Position numbers and translations under genes: made by a program. This document shows positions 1 through 11,200 of a stretch of 64,000 nt of DNA, piece after piece. Below the pieces are notes generated by a model that did no database searches, was not told the DNA's origin, and saw nothing but the letters and a program-made list of their open reading frames with translations. Positions within the stretch are counted from its first letter, which is position 1. Every line of letters starts with the position of its first letter. The stretch is from JAXLYE01 sp046351595 (GTDB lineage: Bacteria > Myxococcota_A > Polyangia > Palsa-1104 > JAEUJZ01), in assembly GCA_046351595.1 (NCBI GenBank), contig JAXLYE010000007.1, positions 434,001 to 498,000 of the forward strand. The letters run 5' to 3'.

Positions 1-524
1 GCGCTCTGCTTGCCGTCGTTGAGGCGATCGTACCCGTTGTACTTGCTCTTGGTCACGATGGTGTTGTCGTAGTCCCAGTCCTGCAGGACGACCACCGCGT
101 GCAGGCGCGTTCCGGCCAGCCTCCCGATGTCCGCCATGTCCTGGTAATAAGAGAGCTTGGCGTCCTCTCGTACGTAGGTGTTGCGGGCCTCGATCTGCTT
201 GTGGGTCTTGGGGTCCACCGTATTGTTGTCGTAGCTCTTCCATCCGACGTCGTCCACGGACTGGATCAGGCTGTACGGGATGCTCCGGAAGTCCGCAGGG
301 TAGGTCGGCCCGCCATACGCGGGCGTCTCGTCGCCGCTGCCGCCGTCCGTGCCGCCGGGAGCCTCGCCGCCGGGGACCTTGCCGCCGTCCGTGCCGCTGC
401 CGACCGGCGCCCGGTCGACCGGCTCGCTGGCGCCGCCGCCGACCACCTCGCTGCTGCCGCAGACGCACAGAGAACAGAGGAACGTGCCGGTGATGCCGAC
501 CAGAGCTTGCCGTATCCAGTGCAT
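1..524 (-). CDS. secreted protein or lipoprotein, C-terminus beyond window
   Basis: An open frame runs off the left edge from an ATG at 524, preceded by GGAGGGTGTC, a good ribosome binding site. The N-terminus MHWIRQALVGITGTFLCSLC is a signal peptide; cysteines at 17, 20 and 22 could be lipidated, but none sits in a clean lipobox. A Gly/Asp/Ala/Pro linker of about 50 residues follows, then a globular part with residues such as YDNNTVDPKTHKQIEARNTY. The gene lies 59 bp downstream of the glycoside-hydrolase-like gene on the same strand, so the two are probably co-transcribed and act outside the cytoplasm. I do not recognise the family from the visible 174 residues; a carbohydrate-related role is only a guess from the neighbour. 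Confidence 0.75.
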   Translation of the reverse strand, partial: MHWIRQALVGITGTFLCSLCVCGSSEVVGGGASEPVDRAPVGSGTDGGKVPGGEAPGGTDGGSGDETPAYGGPTYPADFRSIPYSLIQSVDDVGWKSYDNNTVDPKTHKQIEARNTYVREDAKLSYYQDMADIGRLAGTRLHAVVVLQDWDYDNTIVTKSKYNGYDRLNDGKQS

Positions 525-583
525 GACACCCTCCTTCCAAGCGATGAGCAAATGGGAGCCGCTGCCAGGACTTGCCCCGCTGC

Positions 584-2809
584 CTACTTCTTGGTCTGCT
601 CGGTGTCCTTCAGCGAGACGACGACCAGGGCATACTCCGTGATCGGTACGGTGAAGCTCACGTCCTGTCCGGTCTGGGAGTAGGGGAGGGGAGAGAGGGC
701 CGTCGACGCCCCGCCCGGCGAGGTCACGCCCACCGAGATCACCTGCTTGCCTGCGGGGATCTTGAGGGCGGTGGCCGCGCTGGTCGGGACCACGGTGAAG
801 GTGCCGGTGAGCCCGATGAAGTTCACATACTGCAGGAACAGCTGGTCCTCGCCCTGCGACAGCTCGATATGCACCTTGCGATCGGCGCTCGTGCTCAGCC
901 ACGGCTCACTGGTGGCCCGGATGGACTGCAGCAGCGGAGCGGCCGCGGTGGCTCCATCGCTGGCGTTCATGAAGTACCTCTTGCCCAGCAGATCCGAGAA
1001 GAAGTGGACCTCGCCGGTGCCGCTGCGCTGCAGCTTCGAGCTCGGCAGGGCGCTGCCCTTCTTGAACCCGAGCACATCGGACAAGGCATAGTCCGGACGG
1101 GGCGTGCCGTATTCGTCCCAGCCTGCGGGGTTCGGCCCCGTCACGATCAGGTGACCGCCGCCACTGACATACGACTTGAGGAGCTGCGCCTCCGCGTCGG
1201 ACACCGCCTCGCCGTCGGGCCAGATCACGGTCTGGTACCGGGTCAGCTCGGACGCGCTGGCCGGCTTCACCACCACATCGAACGGAATGTGGTTGTGGAC
1301 CAGCAGCTTGACCAGGCCGCGGAACTCCGCCACGTACTGCAGCGTAAGCGCGCTCGCGGTTGCGTCATTGTCCCACCACAGCTCATCCGCCGCGTTGATC
1401 GTGACGTACTGGCCGAGCGCCGCGGCGCGGTCGACATAGTCGCGGCTGGCCTGCGAATACAGCAAGGCGACCCGCGCCGCCGGCCGGCTGTCGAAGAGCG
1501 GCCCTTGGTTGGCCTTGATCCACCCAAACAGGTTCGTCCGGTAGGCGGGATCGACGGTGGTCGACATCTCCGGCTGCTTCAGCTCATAGACGTTGTTGCG
1601 TGCGGCGAGCGCCTCTGCCGCCACCAGCGTCGCATCGTCCGGGCGCTGGGCGTAGGCGAAGGCCCAGGATGGCCTGCTGCCCGAGGCGGCCTTGATGAAC
1701 TTCTGCATCGAGATGTACGAGATCCAGTCGTCCTCGCGGGACAGCCGCATCGAGGAGTTCACGCTCAAGGTGCTGAGCTCGTAGACGGAGACGACGCCAT
1801 CGATCGATCGCAGATCCGCCCCCTCGAGCCCCCAGATCGTCGAGCCCGTGTAGTCCGTGGGCAGCGTCTCGACGATGACGGTGAACTCGGACTGCGGCTG
1901 CGGCCGCGTAGCCTTCGCGACCCCCGCTAGGAAGTCGCGCAGCTGCTGGTGCCGCCAGGCGATCCAGCGACGCCAGGCGAGATCGTTCCAGTCTTCTTTG
2001 TTGGGTGCCAGATAGCCGGTGTCGGCCTGAAACTTCTTTGCGGCATAAGGGCTTACGTCGTTCCAGCGCACCGTATTCCAGGCGGCGTATAGCGGTACAT
2101 CGACCCATATCCCGTCAAATCCGGTCGCCGCGATCTTTGCGGCCTGGTGATAGTAGACTTCTTTATAGGGGGAATTGGGAGACATCCAGGCGTCTTCCAT
2201 CCCCGGCTCGATCCAGTGGGTCGAAGGCTTTCCGCCATAGACGACATTGGGAGTGCCGCCGAGGCCGACCTGGACCCAGTCCGGGTGATCTTTGGCCATG
2301 GTGTGCGGCTGGGTTTCGCCGTTTGGCGTCTCTACTTCAAGGCTGGCGTAATACAATACGATCTTTAGCCCGTGGCCGTGCGCCGCCGCGGCAAGCCGCC
2401 GCATCGGTTCGAGGAACAGATCAAACTCCGCCTCGCTCCGGTACCGCGACAGGCCCTCTTCAAAATCGGCCTCGATGACGGATACGTTCTGGGCCGCAAG
2501 GGCCGTCATCAGCTGCTCGATCTCGGCCTGCGTCATATCCTTTCGCACGGATGCGCCCGCGATCCGCGCGTCCTGCACCCAACCCGCGATGGCAGACGGC
2601 GCCCCCGTCCCGTCGCTGCCGCTGGTAGGTCCTGCGCCGTCACCCGCCGCCGCGCCGGCTGTCTTGCCATCCCCGCTGACCAGGTCACTGGGCGTGCAAT
2701 CAATCAATAAGCAGGACGCCAGGACGATCGGAAGAAAGCCTCCTGAATTCGAACTAATCATTGTTCTGTTTGAGAATAGACTACGGCTCTTGGTGAGGTT
2801 CGTTTCCAT
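584..2809 (-). CDS. glycoside-hydrolase-like (beta-galactosidase-type) lipoprotein
   Basis: This 741-residue protein starts at an ATG preceded by AAGGAGGGATCCAG, a near-perfect ribosome binding site that favours this start over an internal ATG 16 codons later. Residues 17-38 are hydrophobic and contain LASC, a lipobox, followed by a Gly/Ala/Asp-rich linker to about residue 75. The next 350 residues read as a TIM-barrel glycosidase of the GH42 type (EADFEEGLSRY, GFDGIWVDVP). They are followed by a class I glutamine-amidotransferase-like domain of the beta-galactosidase trimerisation type (ALLYSQ, GGGHLIVTGPNP) and a beta-sandwich tail. It probably hydrolyses an extracellular glycan; I cannot name the substrate or the catalytic glutamates. 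It leads a two-gene operon with the truncated secreted gene. Confidence 0.75.
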   Translation of the reverse strand: METNLTKSRSLFSNRTMISSNSGGFLPIVLASCLLIDCTPSDLVSGDGKTAGAAAGDGAGPTSGSDGTGAPSAIAGWVQDARIAGASVRKDMTQAEIEQLMTALAAQNVSVIEADFEEGLSRYRSEAEFDLFLEPMRRLAAAAHGHGLKIVLYYASLEVETPNGETQPHTMAKDHPDWVQVGLGGTPNVVYGGKPSTHWIEPGMEDAWMSPNSPYKEVYYHQAAKIAATGFDGIWVDVPLYAAWNTVRWNDVSPYAAKKFQADTGYLAPNKEDWNDLAWRRWIAWRHQQLRDFLAGVAKATRPQPQSEFTVIVETLPTDYTGSTIWGLEGADLRSIDGVVSVYELSTLSVNSSMRLSREDDWISYISMQKFIKAASGSRPSWAFAYAQRPDDATLVAAEALAARNNVYELKQPEMSTTVDPAYRTNLFGWIKANQGPLFDSRPAARVALLYSQASRDYVDRAAALGQYVTINAADELWWDNDATASALTLQYVAEFRGLVKLLVHNHIPFDVVVKPASASELTRYQTVIWPDGEAVSDAEAQLLKSYVSGGGHLIVTGPNPAGWDEYGTPRPDYALSDVLGFKKGSALPSSKLQRSGTGEVHFFSDLLGKRYFMNASDGATAAAPLLQSIRATSEPWLSTSADRKVHIELSQGEDQLFLQYVNFIGLTGTFTVVPTSAATALKIPAGKQVISVGVTSPGGASTALSPLPYSQTGQDVSFTVPITEYALVVVSLKDTEQTKK

Positions 2810-3931
2810 CTGGATCCCTCCTTGATTCGGCTTGTGCCCGGGGTGGATGGATCACTTGGTCATCAAAGATGAGATCGCGGCCACCTTCCCCTCGTGACCA
2901 TCCCCCTTCCCCGCTGATAGCATTCTGGCCAATCGAGAATTTGCAACCGTGTTTTATGTTGATTTCTATCTGGCTTACGAAGAAAAATTAAATTGGAAGT
3001 GTTGACTCTTCTATATGGGCGCAGAGCTCCAGAGGACCGCCCGATCGCAGTCCTCCCGGCAGGCCGATCCGGAATCGCGCCGTCCCTGCTCTGCGCGAGG
3101 AGCTCGCGCAGAGCGGGACCAGGCCCCGCTGCGGGCATTCCCCCCATCGATCGAGAGCGAGCCTGCCCGCTCACCCTGCCCCCCGATCTCCGCTGATCGG
3201 TGCAAGCCGCTCTCGGGTCCAACGTGCCTACATACAAAATACTGCATCCTTCCGCACGAGCAACCAGCTGCCTGCTGTTATCCGCTTCACCTGCACATTC
3301 CCAGAGCGAAACGCGCTCGCCATGTAGCTGCGGTAACGTCACTCCGGCGTATCGCTGCGCATATACAAAGAGGGAGCTGCACAGGAGATATCACTCCGGC
3401 GCGCCGCTCTATCGGAGGCGAAGAGGATTCGCCTGTTCGCTGCAGAGCAAGACCGCTTACGGTAGCGCTTCACAGCGCACTTTCGTGACTCCCTATGCAT
3501 GTGATGCAGATTCCTCTTGGTGAGGGGGAGGCCAGCGCGGCATAGAGCTGGTGCTGCTCTGCGGTAGCGGGAAGGGAGCCGGCTGCACGGGAACCGGTCG
3601 CGCTTCCCGCGGTCTTCCCCCCGCAGCAGAACGGCCCGATTCTCCGACGGAGATCAGGGCGGGGTCTGCCCGCGGTGGACGATCCCTCTTCGACAGAAAA
3701 GGTCATCTTTGCGATCCCCATCCGACGATAAAAGCAGGGGAAAACCTGACTAGCGATGAACCTTGCCGCTCTCGAACGTCTACATCGCCCCTCATCTGCC
3801 ACACCCGCCACTTTAATGAAGGCTTTCGGACAAGCTCAGAGAGAGCTATACTAGCATTGAAAAAATGGTTTTCCAATGGTGCGTGCCAGTCTGGATACAA
3901 GCCAAAGGATTACTATCTGCGAGGAAAGCAA
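2810..3931. other. gene-poor stretch at left edge of accessory region
   Basis: No convincing gene is seen on either strand. The open frames here lack ribosome binding sites and have shadow-like, Arg/Pro/Ser-rich compositions. The stretch contains an AT-rich patch near 2930-3010, a long hairpin at 3082-3119 and two copies of TCACTCCGGCG near 3340 and 3391. Base composition becomes AT-rich towards the HEPN-like gene. It probably holds the upstream regions of the flanking genes and the boundary between ordinary chromosome and accessory DNA. Confidence 0.5.
3082..3119. repeat. long hairpin (12 + 5 bp stem, 3-nt loop)
   Basis: A perfect 12-bp stem (3088-3099 with 3103-3114, loop GAG) extends by GTCCC/GGGAC (3082-3086 with 3115-3119) across a single bulged T at 3087. 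No T-tract follows on either strand, so it is not a classical intrinsic terminator. It could be a REP-like element or a transcript end structure between the glycoside-hydrolase operon and the accessory region. Confidence 0.7.
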
Positions 3932-4819
3932 ATGGCAGCAACTGAAGATTCTAGAGAGCAAAAAGCGATCGCAGCTATTCAGAAATTGATTGAGAGAGCT
4001 CAATCTTATATTGAACAAATTACATATGAAAATCATTATGATGAACACGGCGAGCCATACAAGGTGGAGAGAAGTGATCTGCTTAGCCTGACCAACGCAG
4101 CGCTTTTATATATGGAAGCTTATACTGACACTGGGTCTCCTCGGATCAAAAACACAAATACATTACATCGCAGCTTGATGGACCTACATGAGCGTTATCT
4201 AAAAGCACATGTTACTCATGACAACAATACCTGTCGTAGCCTTGGTGAATTTATTGGCATACTAGATGCAACTCGCATGGGAATCGAATCAGGGACTTTT
4301 CATGTTATTGCTCCAAATAAAATTACTGCCGATATTTCGAGAACTCTTTACGAGATTAGTAAGTACCCACCAGACTACATTGCAGATACCGCTTTGCGTG
4401 AGATTGTTCAGCGCGATCTTAACGAACTAAAATTTGCTGTACAAGCAGAAATGCCTAAATCAGCAGCACTGCTCATTGGCTGCATAGTCGAGGCTGTTCT
4501 TCTAGCCGTTGTTGGTTTAAATTCCACCGTGGCAGAATCATTTTATCCTAAAAAACCGCGCAAATTTCCAAGTGACTTTGGTATCATAGAATTAGTGCAT
4601 GTTTGTCTAGAAGCGAACCTGCTTGATCCTGAGTTAAAAAAGCACGTCGATAGTTTGAATCATTATCGCGATCTAATTCATCCAAACCGGGAAAAAAGCG
4701 ACGCTGTAAAACTGGACGATGCGAGCATAGCTCATGGTCTTAGCTTGCTACGACTGGTCCTTCGAAGCCTCGCAGATAGCGCACACGCTGGGCGCACCGC
4801 GGCTTACCAAAAGCGGTAA
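3932..4819 (+). CDS. HEPN/DUF4145-like protein, AT-rich
   Basis: The predicted protein has 295 residues and begins MAATEDSREQ at an ATG preceded by GAGG with 7-nt spacing. The frame stays open further upstream, but that part reads as low-quality sequence without a binding site. The protein is helical throughout. Near its C-terminus it has HYRDLIHPNRE, which resembles the RxxxH-type motif of HEPN and DUF4145 domains; such domains are often RNases or accessory parts of antiviral and toxin systems. Base composition is much more AT-rich than the flanks, which indicates recent transfer. It stands alone beside transposase remnants. Membership of the HEPN superfamily is inferred from this motif and the helical profile; RNase activity is not shown. 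Confidence 0.65.
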   Translation: MAATEDSREQKAIAAIQKLIERAQSYIEQITYENHYDEHGEPYKVERSDLLSLTNAALLYMEAYTDTGSPRIKNTNTLHRSLMDLHERYLKAHVTHDNNTCRSLGEFIGILDATRMGIESGTFHVIAPNKITADISRTLYEISKYPPDYIADTALREIVQRDLNELKFAVQAEMPKSAALLIGCIVEAVLLAVVGLNSTVAESFYPKKPRKFPSDFGIIELVHVCLEANLLDPELKKHVDSLNHYRDLIHPNREKSDAVKLDDASIAHGLSLLRLVLRSLADSAHAGRTAAYQKR

Positions 4820-5020
4820 CCTTGCACGTCGGTGCGCAGAACTCCCTTGCGCAGGTTGTCCAGCACCACCACGCGCACGGCGCCGCCAGGGCGACCGAAG
4901 GCGCGCTCGTGCAGTTCGGCCCAGAGGTGGCTGGAGGACCGAAAGGTCAGCAGGCGGCGGACCTTGCGGCTGAAGCCCAGCGTCAGGATAAACAGGCGCG
5001 TGCGGCCGTACTTCACTTCA
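4804..5020 (-). pseudogene. IS21 IstA-like transposase remnant (integrase core)
   Basis: Reading minus-strand codons from about 5019 gives KYGRTRLFILTLGFSRKVRR and then a stretch with WAELHERAF and VVVLDNLRKGVL, the rve-core signature of IS21-family IstA transposases. The frame ends in a stop shortly after that segment, so only about 70 of some 500 residues remain. No IstB partner is nearby. The remnant overlaps the last codons of the HEPN-like gene on the other strand. It is debris of an insertion event, not a working transposase. Confidence 0.7.
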
Positions 5021-5084
5021 CCGAGGGGCGCAGCAGGTCGGCCTTCCGGGAAGGAGCGTAATACCGTCGGGAATGCTTGCTCAT
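5016..5084 (-). pseudogene. fragment resembling an IS3-type OrfA N-terminus
   Basis: In another minus-strand frame from an ATG at 5084, the 23-residue MSKHSRRYYAPSRKADLLRP-type sequence resembles the N-termini of IS3/IS911-type OrfA transposase proteins (MSK..RRYYxPxxKAxLLRR). It stops where the IstA-like fragment begins. The two look like pieces of different insertion sequences joined together. The match is short, so confidence is modest. Confidence 0.4.
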
Positions 5085-5252
5085 GCGGGGCTCCAGGCCA
5101 TGTCATTAGCACGGCAGAGGCGCGGTCGGGTTTCGGTGGGGGCAGAACAGGTGCCCCCTCAAGACCAGCGGAGCACTGAGTCACCTGACCATGATCTCGC
5201 CGGTGCCTCAAAGTAGAGTCCGTTGGCTCTGAGGCTCTTGCATCGCAGCGGC

Positions 5253-8200
5253 TCACGTCACATCTGCGTCAGCCGGCGTATGGGTCAGCGCTGCAAGCTG
5301 ATTGGACAGCTCCTCCGCCTCCGCGCTCTGCTCGCCAAAGTGCTCCTGTGCCAGCGGAACGATCTCTTCGAGAACCTTGCGCGCGTCTGCCTTCCTATCG
5401 AGCCGGTCAAGAACCGTGGCGCGGCTGCGACCGACGCCTACCAGTGCCCAGGTATCTCCTGCTCGCCGAGCGAGCTCAGCCGCTTCGCGCAATAGCGCAT
5501 CGGCGCCCTCCAGATCGTCGGCGACGATGCGGAACTGCGCCAGATTGGTAAGCGTGATAGCCTCCTCTCCCAGCTCACCGTCCGCTGCCTCCCGTCGGAT
5601 ACGAAGCGACGTTTCGTAGGCCACGCGAGCCTCATCGAGCCTTCCCTGGCGCATGAAGCAATCGCCACGCGCATGCTGCGCCGAAGCGAGCTGGTGGCGA
5701 TCATGATCTGTCTGGGGCGGGTTCACATCATAGAGTCGGACTACGGAATCAAAAGCTGTCAAGGCCTTCGAAGCGTTCCCTTGGTCTCGGTGGAGAGTGC
5801 CTTGCAAGATACGGACTCCAGCGGACCTGGAGGTTGAAGCGGCCGTTGGGAACTCTCTGAGGATCTCGAATGCCCGCTCAGTGGCGGCGAGCGCCCCAGC
5901 CAGGTCCTGAGCGTCTCGCAGGCGAAGGGCGAGCACCCCCTCGTCGTCGAACGCGGTCTGAGGGTCTGCTGCTCTCCGCGCTCTGCTGATCTCGGTAGCG
6001 CGCTGCGCATACGCAACGGCCTGAGCAGCATCTTTACAGGCCACCGTCAGCTCCATGAGCGCGTGGAGGTCACGACGTAGCTCAGGTGCAGCCAGTCCGA
6101 ACAGACGCTCGTCATGTACCAAGGCGCGCTGAAGGTGCTCACGCGCGGCCGCTAGATCACCAAGCTCCCTACAGACTCGTCCTAGATCCCGAAGGAGGTG
6201 GGACCAGTGAGGATGCTCCGTTGACCATTCGTCGCGCGCTGCCGAGAGCGCACTCTCCAAGAGCTCTTTCGCACGCGCCCGGTCTCCTCTCCGAAGGGCA
6301 AGCCCGGCCTCCTGCATGTGAGATTGGATGTGCCGCGCGTTGCCTGCACCATACAGGCGATCTCTCAGGCGAACCGCACGCTCCAGGAACTCGTCCGCCC
6401 GCTCGTTCTGCCCCTGATACGAGAGGTTATTGGCCAGGTTCGAGAGAGTGAGGAAGTCCAGCTCATCTCGCTGCCTGCCCGTCGGCAGGCGGGTCAGGAG
6501 TTGCTGCGCCCTCTCATAAAAAGGGATGGCCTTGCTGACCGCCTTTTGAGCTTCAAGGACATCAGCCAGGCGGTTCAGAATCTGGATTTGCGATGCAAGG
6601 TATTCTGGACCTGCGCTCTGATCATCGTCGTCCCGAAGTGTCTGTTCAAGGAGCTGTTGCGCTTCCCTTAACTTGCCCTGGCTTCGAAGCAGAAATGCTT
6701 TCGTGTGGACAAAAGATAGGTGTAACGAGCGCTCAACCTCTGGTATCCGCGCGAGCAGTTCATCCGCTGTGCGGAGGGACTGCTCGACACCGTTGAGGTC
6801 TCCATGCACGGTCTGCGCGGCAGCCAGGTCATGGAGTGCGCGGAGGCGCGCCATAGAAGACGGCCCGTACTCCATTTCTGCAGCGCGCAGAGCGTCCTTA
6901 AGCGTTGCCGTCGCATCCTTGAGATCGCCCAGCTCCATCTGAACGTGACTAGCGAGTAAGGTCTCGGCCGTTCGCGGAGACGTCTTTGTGTCAGACCGCA
7001 GTCCACGGGCAAGATGCTGCCGCGCTTCGTCCGGTTGCCCACGCAGAACTGCGAGCTCGCTGAGCACGGCGTAGCTAAGCGCCACGTCCGGATGACCGGC
7101 CCCATACGTCCGTTCGCGAATCTCTGCGACGCGCTTTTCCAGCTGGGCGGCCTCCTCGAATCGACCCTGTTCCGTTCGGAGGTGAGCCAGATTCGACAGG
7201 GCTCTGGCCTGCAGCGGTCCCCCTTGATCTGGCATGATCTCGACGAGCTTCAATGCTCGCAGCAGGTATTCCTCTGCCTCCGCGAGCCGGTTCTGGCTGG
7301 CGATGCAGATTCCAAGCTCGGTCAGCGTCGTACCAAGACGCGGGTTGTTCGCGCCGAGCTTGGCCTCTTCCTTCCGAATGCACTCGCGCAGGATGCGCTC
7401 GGCTTCAGCGTGCCTCCCAAGCGCAGCCAGGTTTGCGCCAAGCGACCCCTCAAGGGCTGCCGTGACTAGTGAATCGGGCTCCTTCTTGTGCAGGATGGTC
7501 AGGGCCTGTTCGTAGTACGGAAGCGCGTCTTCGTGCCTGCCGAGGCTCCGGTAGTGTTCTCCCAACGAAGCCAGGCTCTGTGCGAGGTCTGGGTGATCCG
7601 GGGCATAGACAGCCTTGCTGATGGTGTACGATTCGAGCAGCTGCCTCTCTGCGCTGTCGACATCTCCGAGCAATCTGTTGACGAACGCCAGCCCGTACAG
7701 GCAGACCGCAACCTTACTGTGCGTATTCCCATACGCCTGACGCCAGCCGGCCAGTGCGCCCTCAAAGAGCGGCTTGGCGTCGCTGTAGCGGCCGATCCGT
7801 GCGTACGCCTGCGCGATGTTGTGCATCGTGAGGCAGGTCTCGGGATGCTGAGGCCCCAGACGAACCCTTTCGATCTCAAGCGCTTTCTCGTACTCCTTCA
7901 GCGCTTCTGCGAACTGTCCCTGCGCTTCATGGACCAGCGCGATGTTGTTGTGAAGCGTGGAGATCGGGATGCTGCCATCGCCACTCCCGCGGGTGACGAG
8001 GTCCATGGCCCGGCGAAAGGCCCGGTCCGCGTCCCCAAAGCGCTCCTGATCCAGGTAGATCAGACCGAGCGTATTGAGATAGGACCATAGCGCCGGCGCG
8101 TCCGGCCCGCTCTGAGCGCCGGCCAGGTGCAGGGCCTCTTCCCCGAGCTTGGCCGCTTCGGCATAGTGAGCAAGGTGCCTGTGGCAGGTCGCAAGATCCT

Positions 8201-11200
8201 GCAACACCGTGGGGAGCTCCGAGTGTGTATCGGAAAGGGCCGTCCAAAACAATCGCGCCTCTTCCAGAAGGCCCTGGCTTTCTTGGTAGTTACCTCGCTC
8301 AATCAAAGCCCTGGCCAGCGAGCTGGCAGCATGGGCATATCGCGGGTGCTCGCGGCCGAAGACATTCTCCGTCTTGGCGAGAGCTTGTCGGTTCACGCTC
8401 TCTGCGTCTTGATATTTTCCTTGGTCACGCTTCAGACGCCCTTGATGAACCAGCACATGGGCAGCCTGCGGCGAGTCCGGTCCATGGATCTGTTTACAGA
8501 GGGTGAGCGCGATCGCGAACCGCTGCTCTGCGAGATCGTGCTGATCCTGGTCCAGCGCGTTCACCGCAAGCGCGGTGGCTATCTGCCCCCCGCACTTGAG
8601 CAAGGTCTCGGGATTGGCCTGTGCCAGCTTCCAGGCTCTCTGCAACACCCGCTCCTGCTCAAGGATCTGGCCCGCGTGACGCAGCAGGTTTGCGTGTGCA
8701 GAGAGCGGGAAGGCCAGGTAGGGGCTGTCTGGCCCCTCCGTCTTCTCTAGCAGCTGGATTGCTCGGGCTACTTGTTCCTCGGCCTCAGTGAACCTCCCGG
8801 CATCCTGCAGTAGAGACGCCAGGTTGCATAGATTGACGGCCAGACAGACTCGATTCTGCAGCGACGGATTCGCTGAGTCTTCGACCTTCTGGCGCAGCGC
8901 GATGGCCCGCTTGAAGAGCCGCTCAGCTTCCCGATGCTGCAGCCGATGATCCAGGTAGAGTGCGACCTGATTGTGGAGGTGAGCCGGCACCTCTCCTTCG
9001 ATGCGGTGCTCATCGCAGAGCTGTGTCCCGACGAGCGCGTGCCGCAGGATCCGTTCACAGCGGGACCATTCCTCCGCGCGCGCAGGGTCTGGAAAGGCCG
9101 AGCTGAGAGCCTGCACAACCCTCCACGCATACTCTCGGCGGGAGTCTGCATGGAGGCTGTCCTTGACGACCTCTTGCACCATCCGATGGATGCTGATCGT
9201 GCCTTCGTCCCGATTTCGCCTGACCAGCGAGTATCGAAGCAGCGGCTCAAGCAGCTCTCCGATACGAACAGGATCGTTCTTGGCTTGTTTTGCGACACGA
9301 GCCAGCTTGGGGTCGACCTGCGCAGCCCCCTCGAGAATCAGCTCGATGGGGATGGCGTCCGGAGCCAAGAACGACGCGAACCGCAGCAGGGCCACGGCCG
9401 GGGACGAGCGCTTGACCTCCTCAAAGTTGAGGTGCCAGGTCGTCGCGACGGTGGCTGGATAGTCCCCCATTAGCGGCAACGAGCGATTGAGGAGCCGCAG
9501 GCGGTGCTTCCGGTAACTGATCAGGTAGTCCGCCAAAGAGACGACCTTGGCGACTACATAGGCAGCTGCTTGTTCGAGGGCAAGGGGAAGGCAGCCGAGC
9601 TCCTGGGCAAGCTCTTCTGCGGCGGCGCGCTCGCCGGCTCCCGCTTCAGCGCGGGCGGTCCGTGTGAGCAGGAACTCGACTGCATCGGCGAGAGGCAGCT
9701 CGACGATTTCGACGGGCTGGACGATCCCGAGCGCCTGGAAGTCATGCGCCCGCGACGTAATGATCACATGTCCGCTTCCCCGACGAGGCAGATAGCGACG
9801 GAGGATCTCGGGAGAGTCTGCGCCGTCGCAGATCAGGAGGGTGCGCTCGGTCTTCTCCAGCCAGTGCCTGACTTGGATGACGGTATCATCAAGCGACTGA
9901 TTCTCCGACGCTCCCGGCAGGTGCAGTTGATTCGCCAGCTCGGCGAACCCGGAGCGCACGCTATCCTCGGAGTCCGCTTGGACCCAGAGGACGGCCTGGT
10001 AGCGGTGCCGCTCGCTGAAGGCGTAGGCCAGCGCTAGCTGGGTCTTGCCGACACCGCCAAGGCCGCTCAGCGCCTGCGGCTGGGTCACTGCAGCCCTTCC
10101 CTGCCTATTCAGGGCGGAGACCAGCGCCGCGAGCTGCTTCCCGCGGCCGGTGAAGTATCGGTTCTCGACAAGCGGAACCAGGAAATGCGCCGGCTCTGCA
10201 CGGTCGAGGACCCGCCCATCTGCACTGAGCGTAAGCCGGCCTCCTTTTGCCGCTCGATAAAGGCTGCTGTCATCGTGCCAGTGCCCACCACGCGGTGAGA
10301 AGGCCCGCAGACGAAGATCATAACGAGCGGCCTTGCCCTGCTCACCGACATGGATATCGATCGTCTGGCAGGCATTGGGGTATGTGTCGCCGAGGTGACC
10401 TTCATAGAGACAGCCCGTCGCGAGCTGGAGCAGCCGGCTGTCGGGGTCAGCCCAAAGCTCGGGCTCTACACTGTGCAGGTGGCCTCTCAGCACGAGATCC
10501 GTGTGCGTCGCAAGGAGCCGTCGGCAGTGGCTGCCATCGGCCAGGTCGGTGAGGGGATGATGGATCAGCGCGATGCGGACTCCGGTGAGCGGGGCGCCCT
10601 GGGCGTTGGTGCAGAGCCGCATCACCTGATCTTCCGTGAGCAGGAGCTTGCCGGAGTCTGCATCGTCTCCTGCGAGCCACGCTGAATCGAGGCCGATAAT
10701 ATGGACGTCGAATGGCCTGGAAGGCAGCCGCAAGGTGATGCGGTATCCAATCTTGCCGTGCGGCGAGTCCGCAGGTTGCTGCGCGCCCAAGCCGAAGGAT
10801 GATAAAAAATCTCGATAGGCGCGCTGGCGCTCCAGAATCGCGTCTTTTACTTCATCGCTAAACCCGTGTGGAGCCGGGCCGCCTGCTAGCCACCGTGACG
10901 TCGGAGTCTGCGCCTCGGGGCGGATGAGCTCCTGCCGGGCCCGGAGCCACTCCTCTTTGGCGACCTGGCGAGCGATGTCGTGGTTCCCTGGAACCAGAAA
11001 GAGGCGCTCTTTGGGGAGACGGAGCCGAGCAAGAAGATCGGTCAGCAGCGTCCCTGCGGCCTCATACTCATCGGCCTGACCCCAGTCCGCGAGATCGCCG
11101 GTGAAGCAGATCAGGTCAAGTTCTCCATCCTCTTGAATCTCATCAAGACTCTGCCAGAAGCTGTCTTCGAGCACTCGACGGCGACGCCACGCATCTCGTT

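Noticed and set aside
572..1930. A 452-codon plus-strand frame opposite the glycoside-hydrolase-like gene.
   Set aside because: It is rich in Arg/His/Leu/Gly with no domains, the antisense pattern of a GC-rich gene; the minus-strand protein has a signal peptide, domains and a strong ribosome binding site.
2863..3523. Several open frames of 60-160 codons on both strands.
   Set aside because: They overlap one another in different frames, lack ribosome binding sites and have shadow-like composition.
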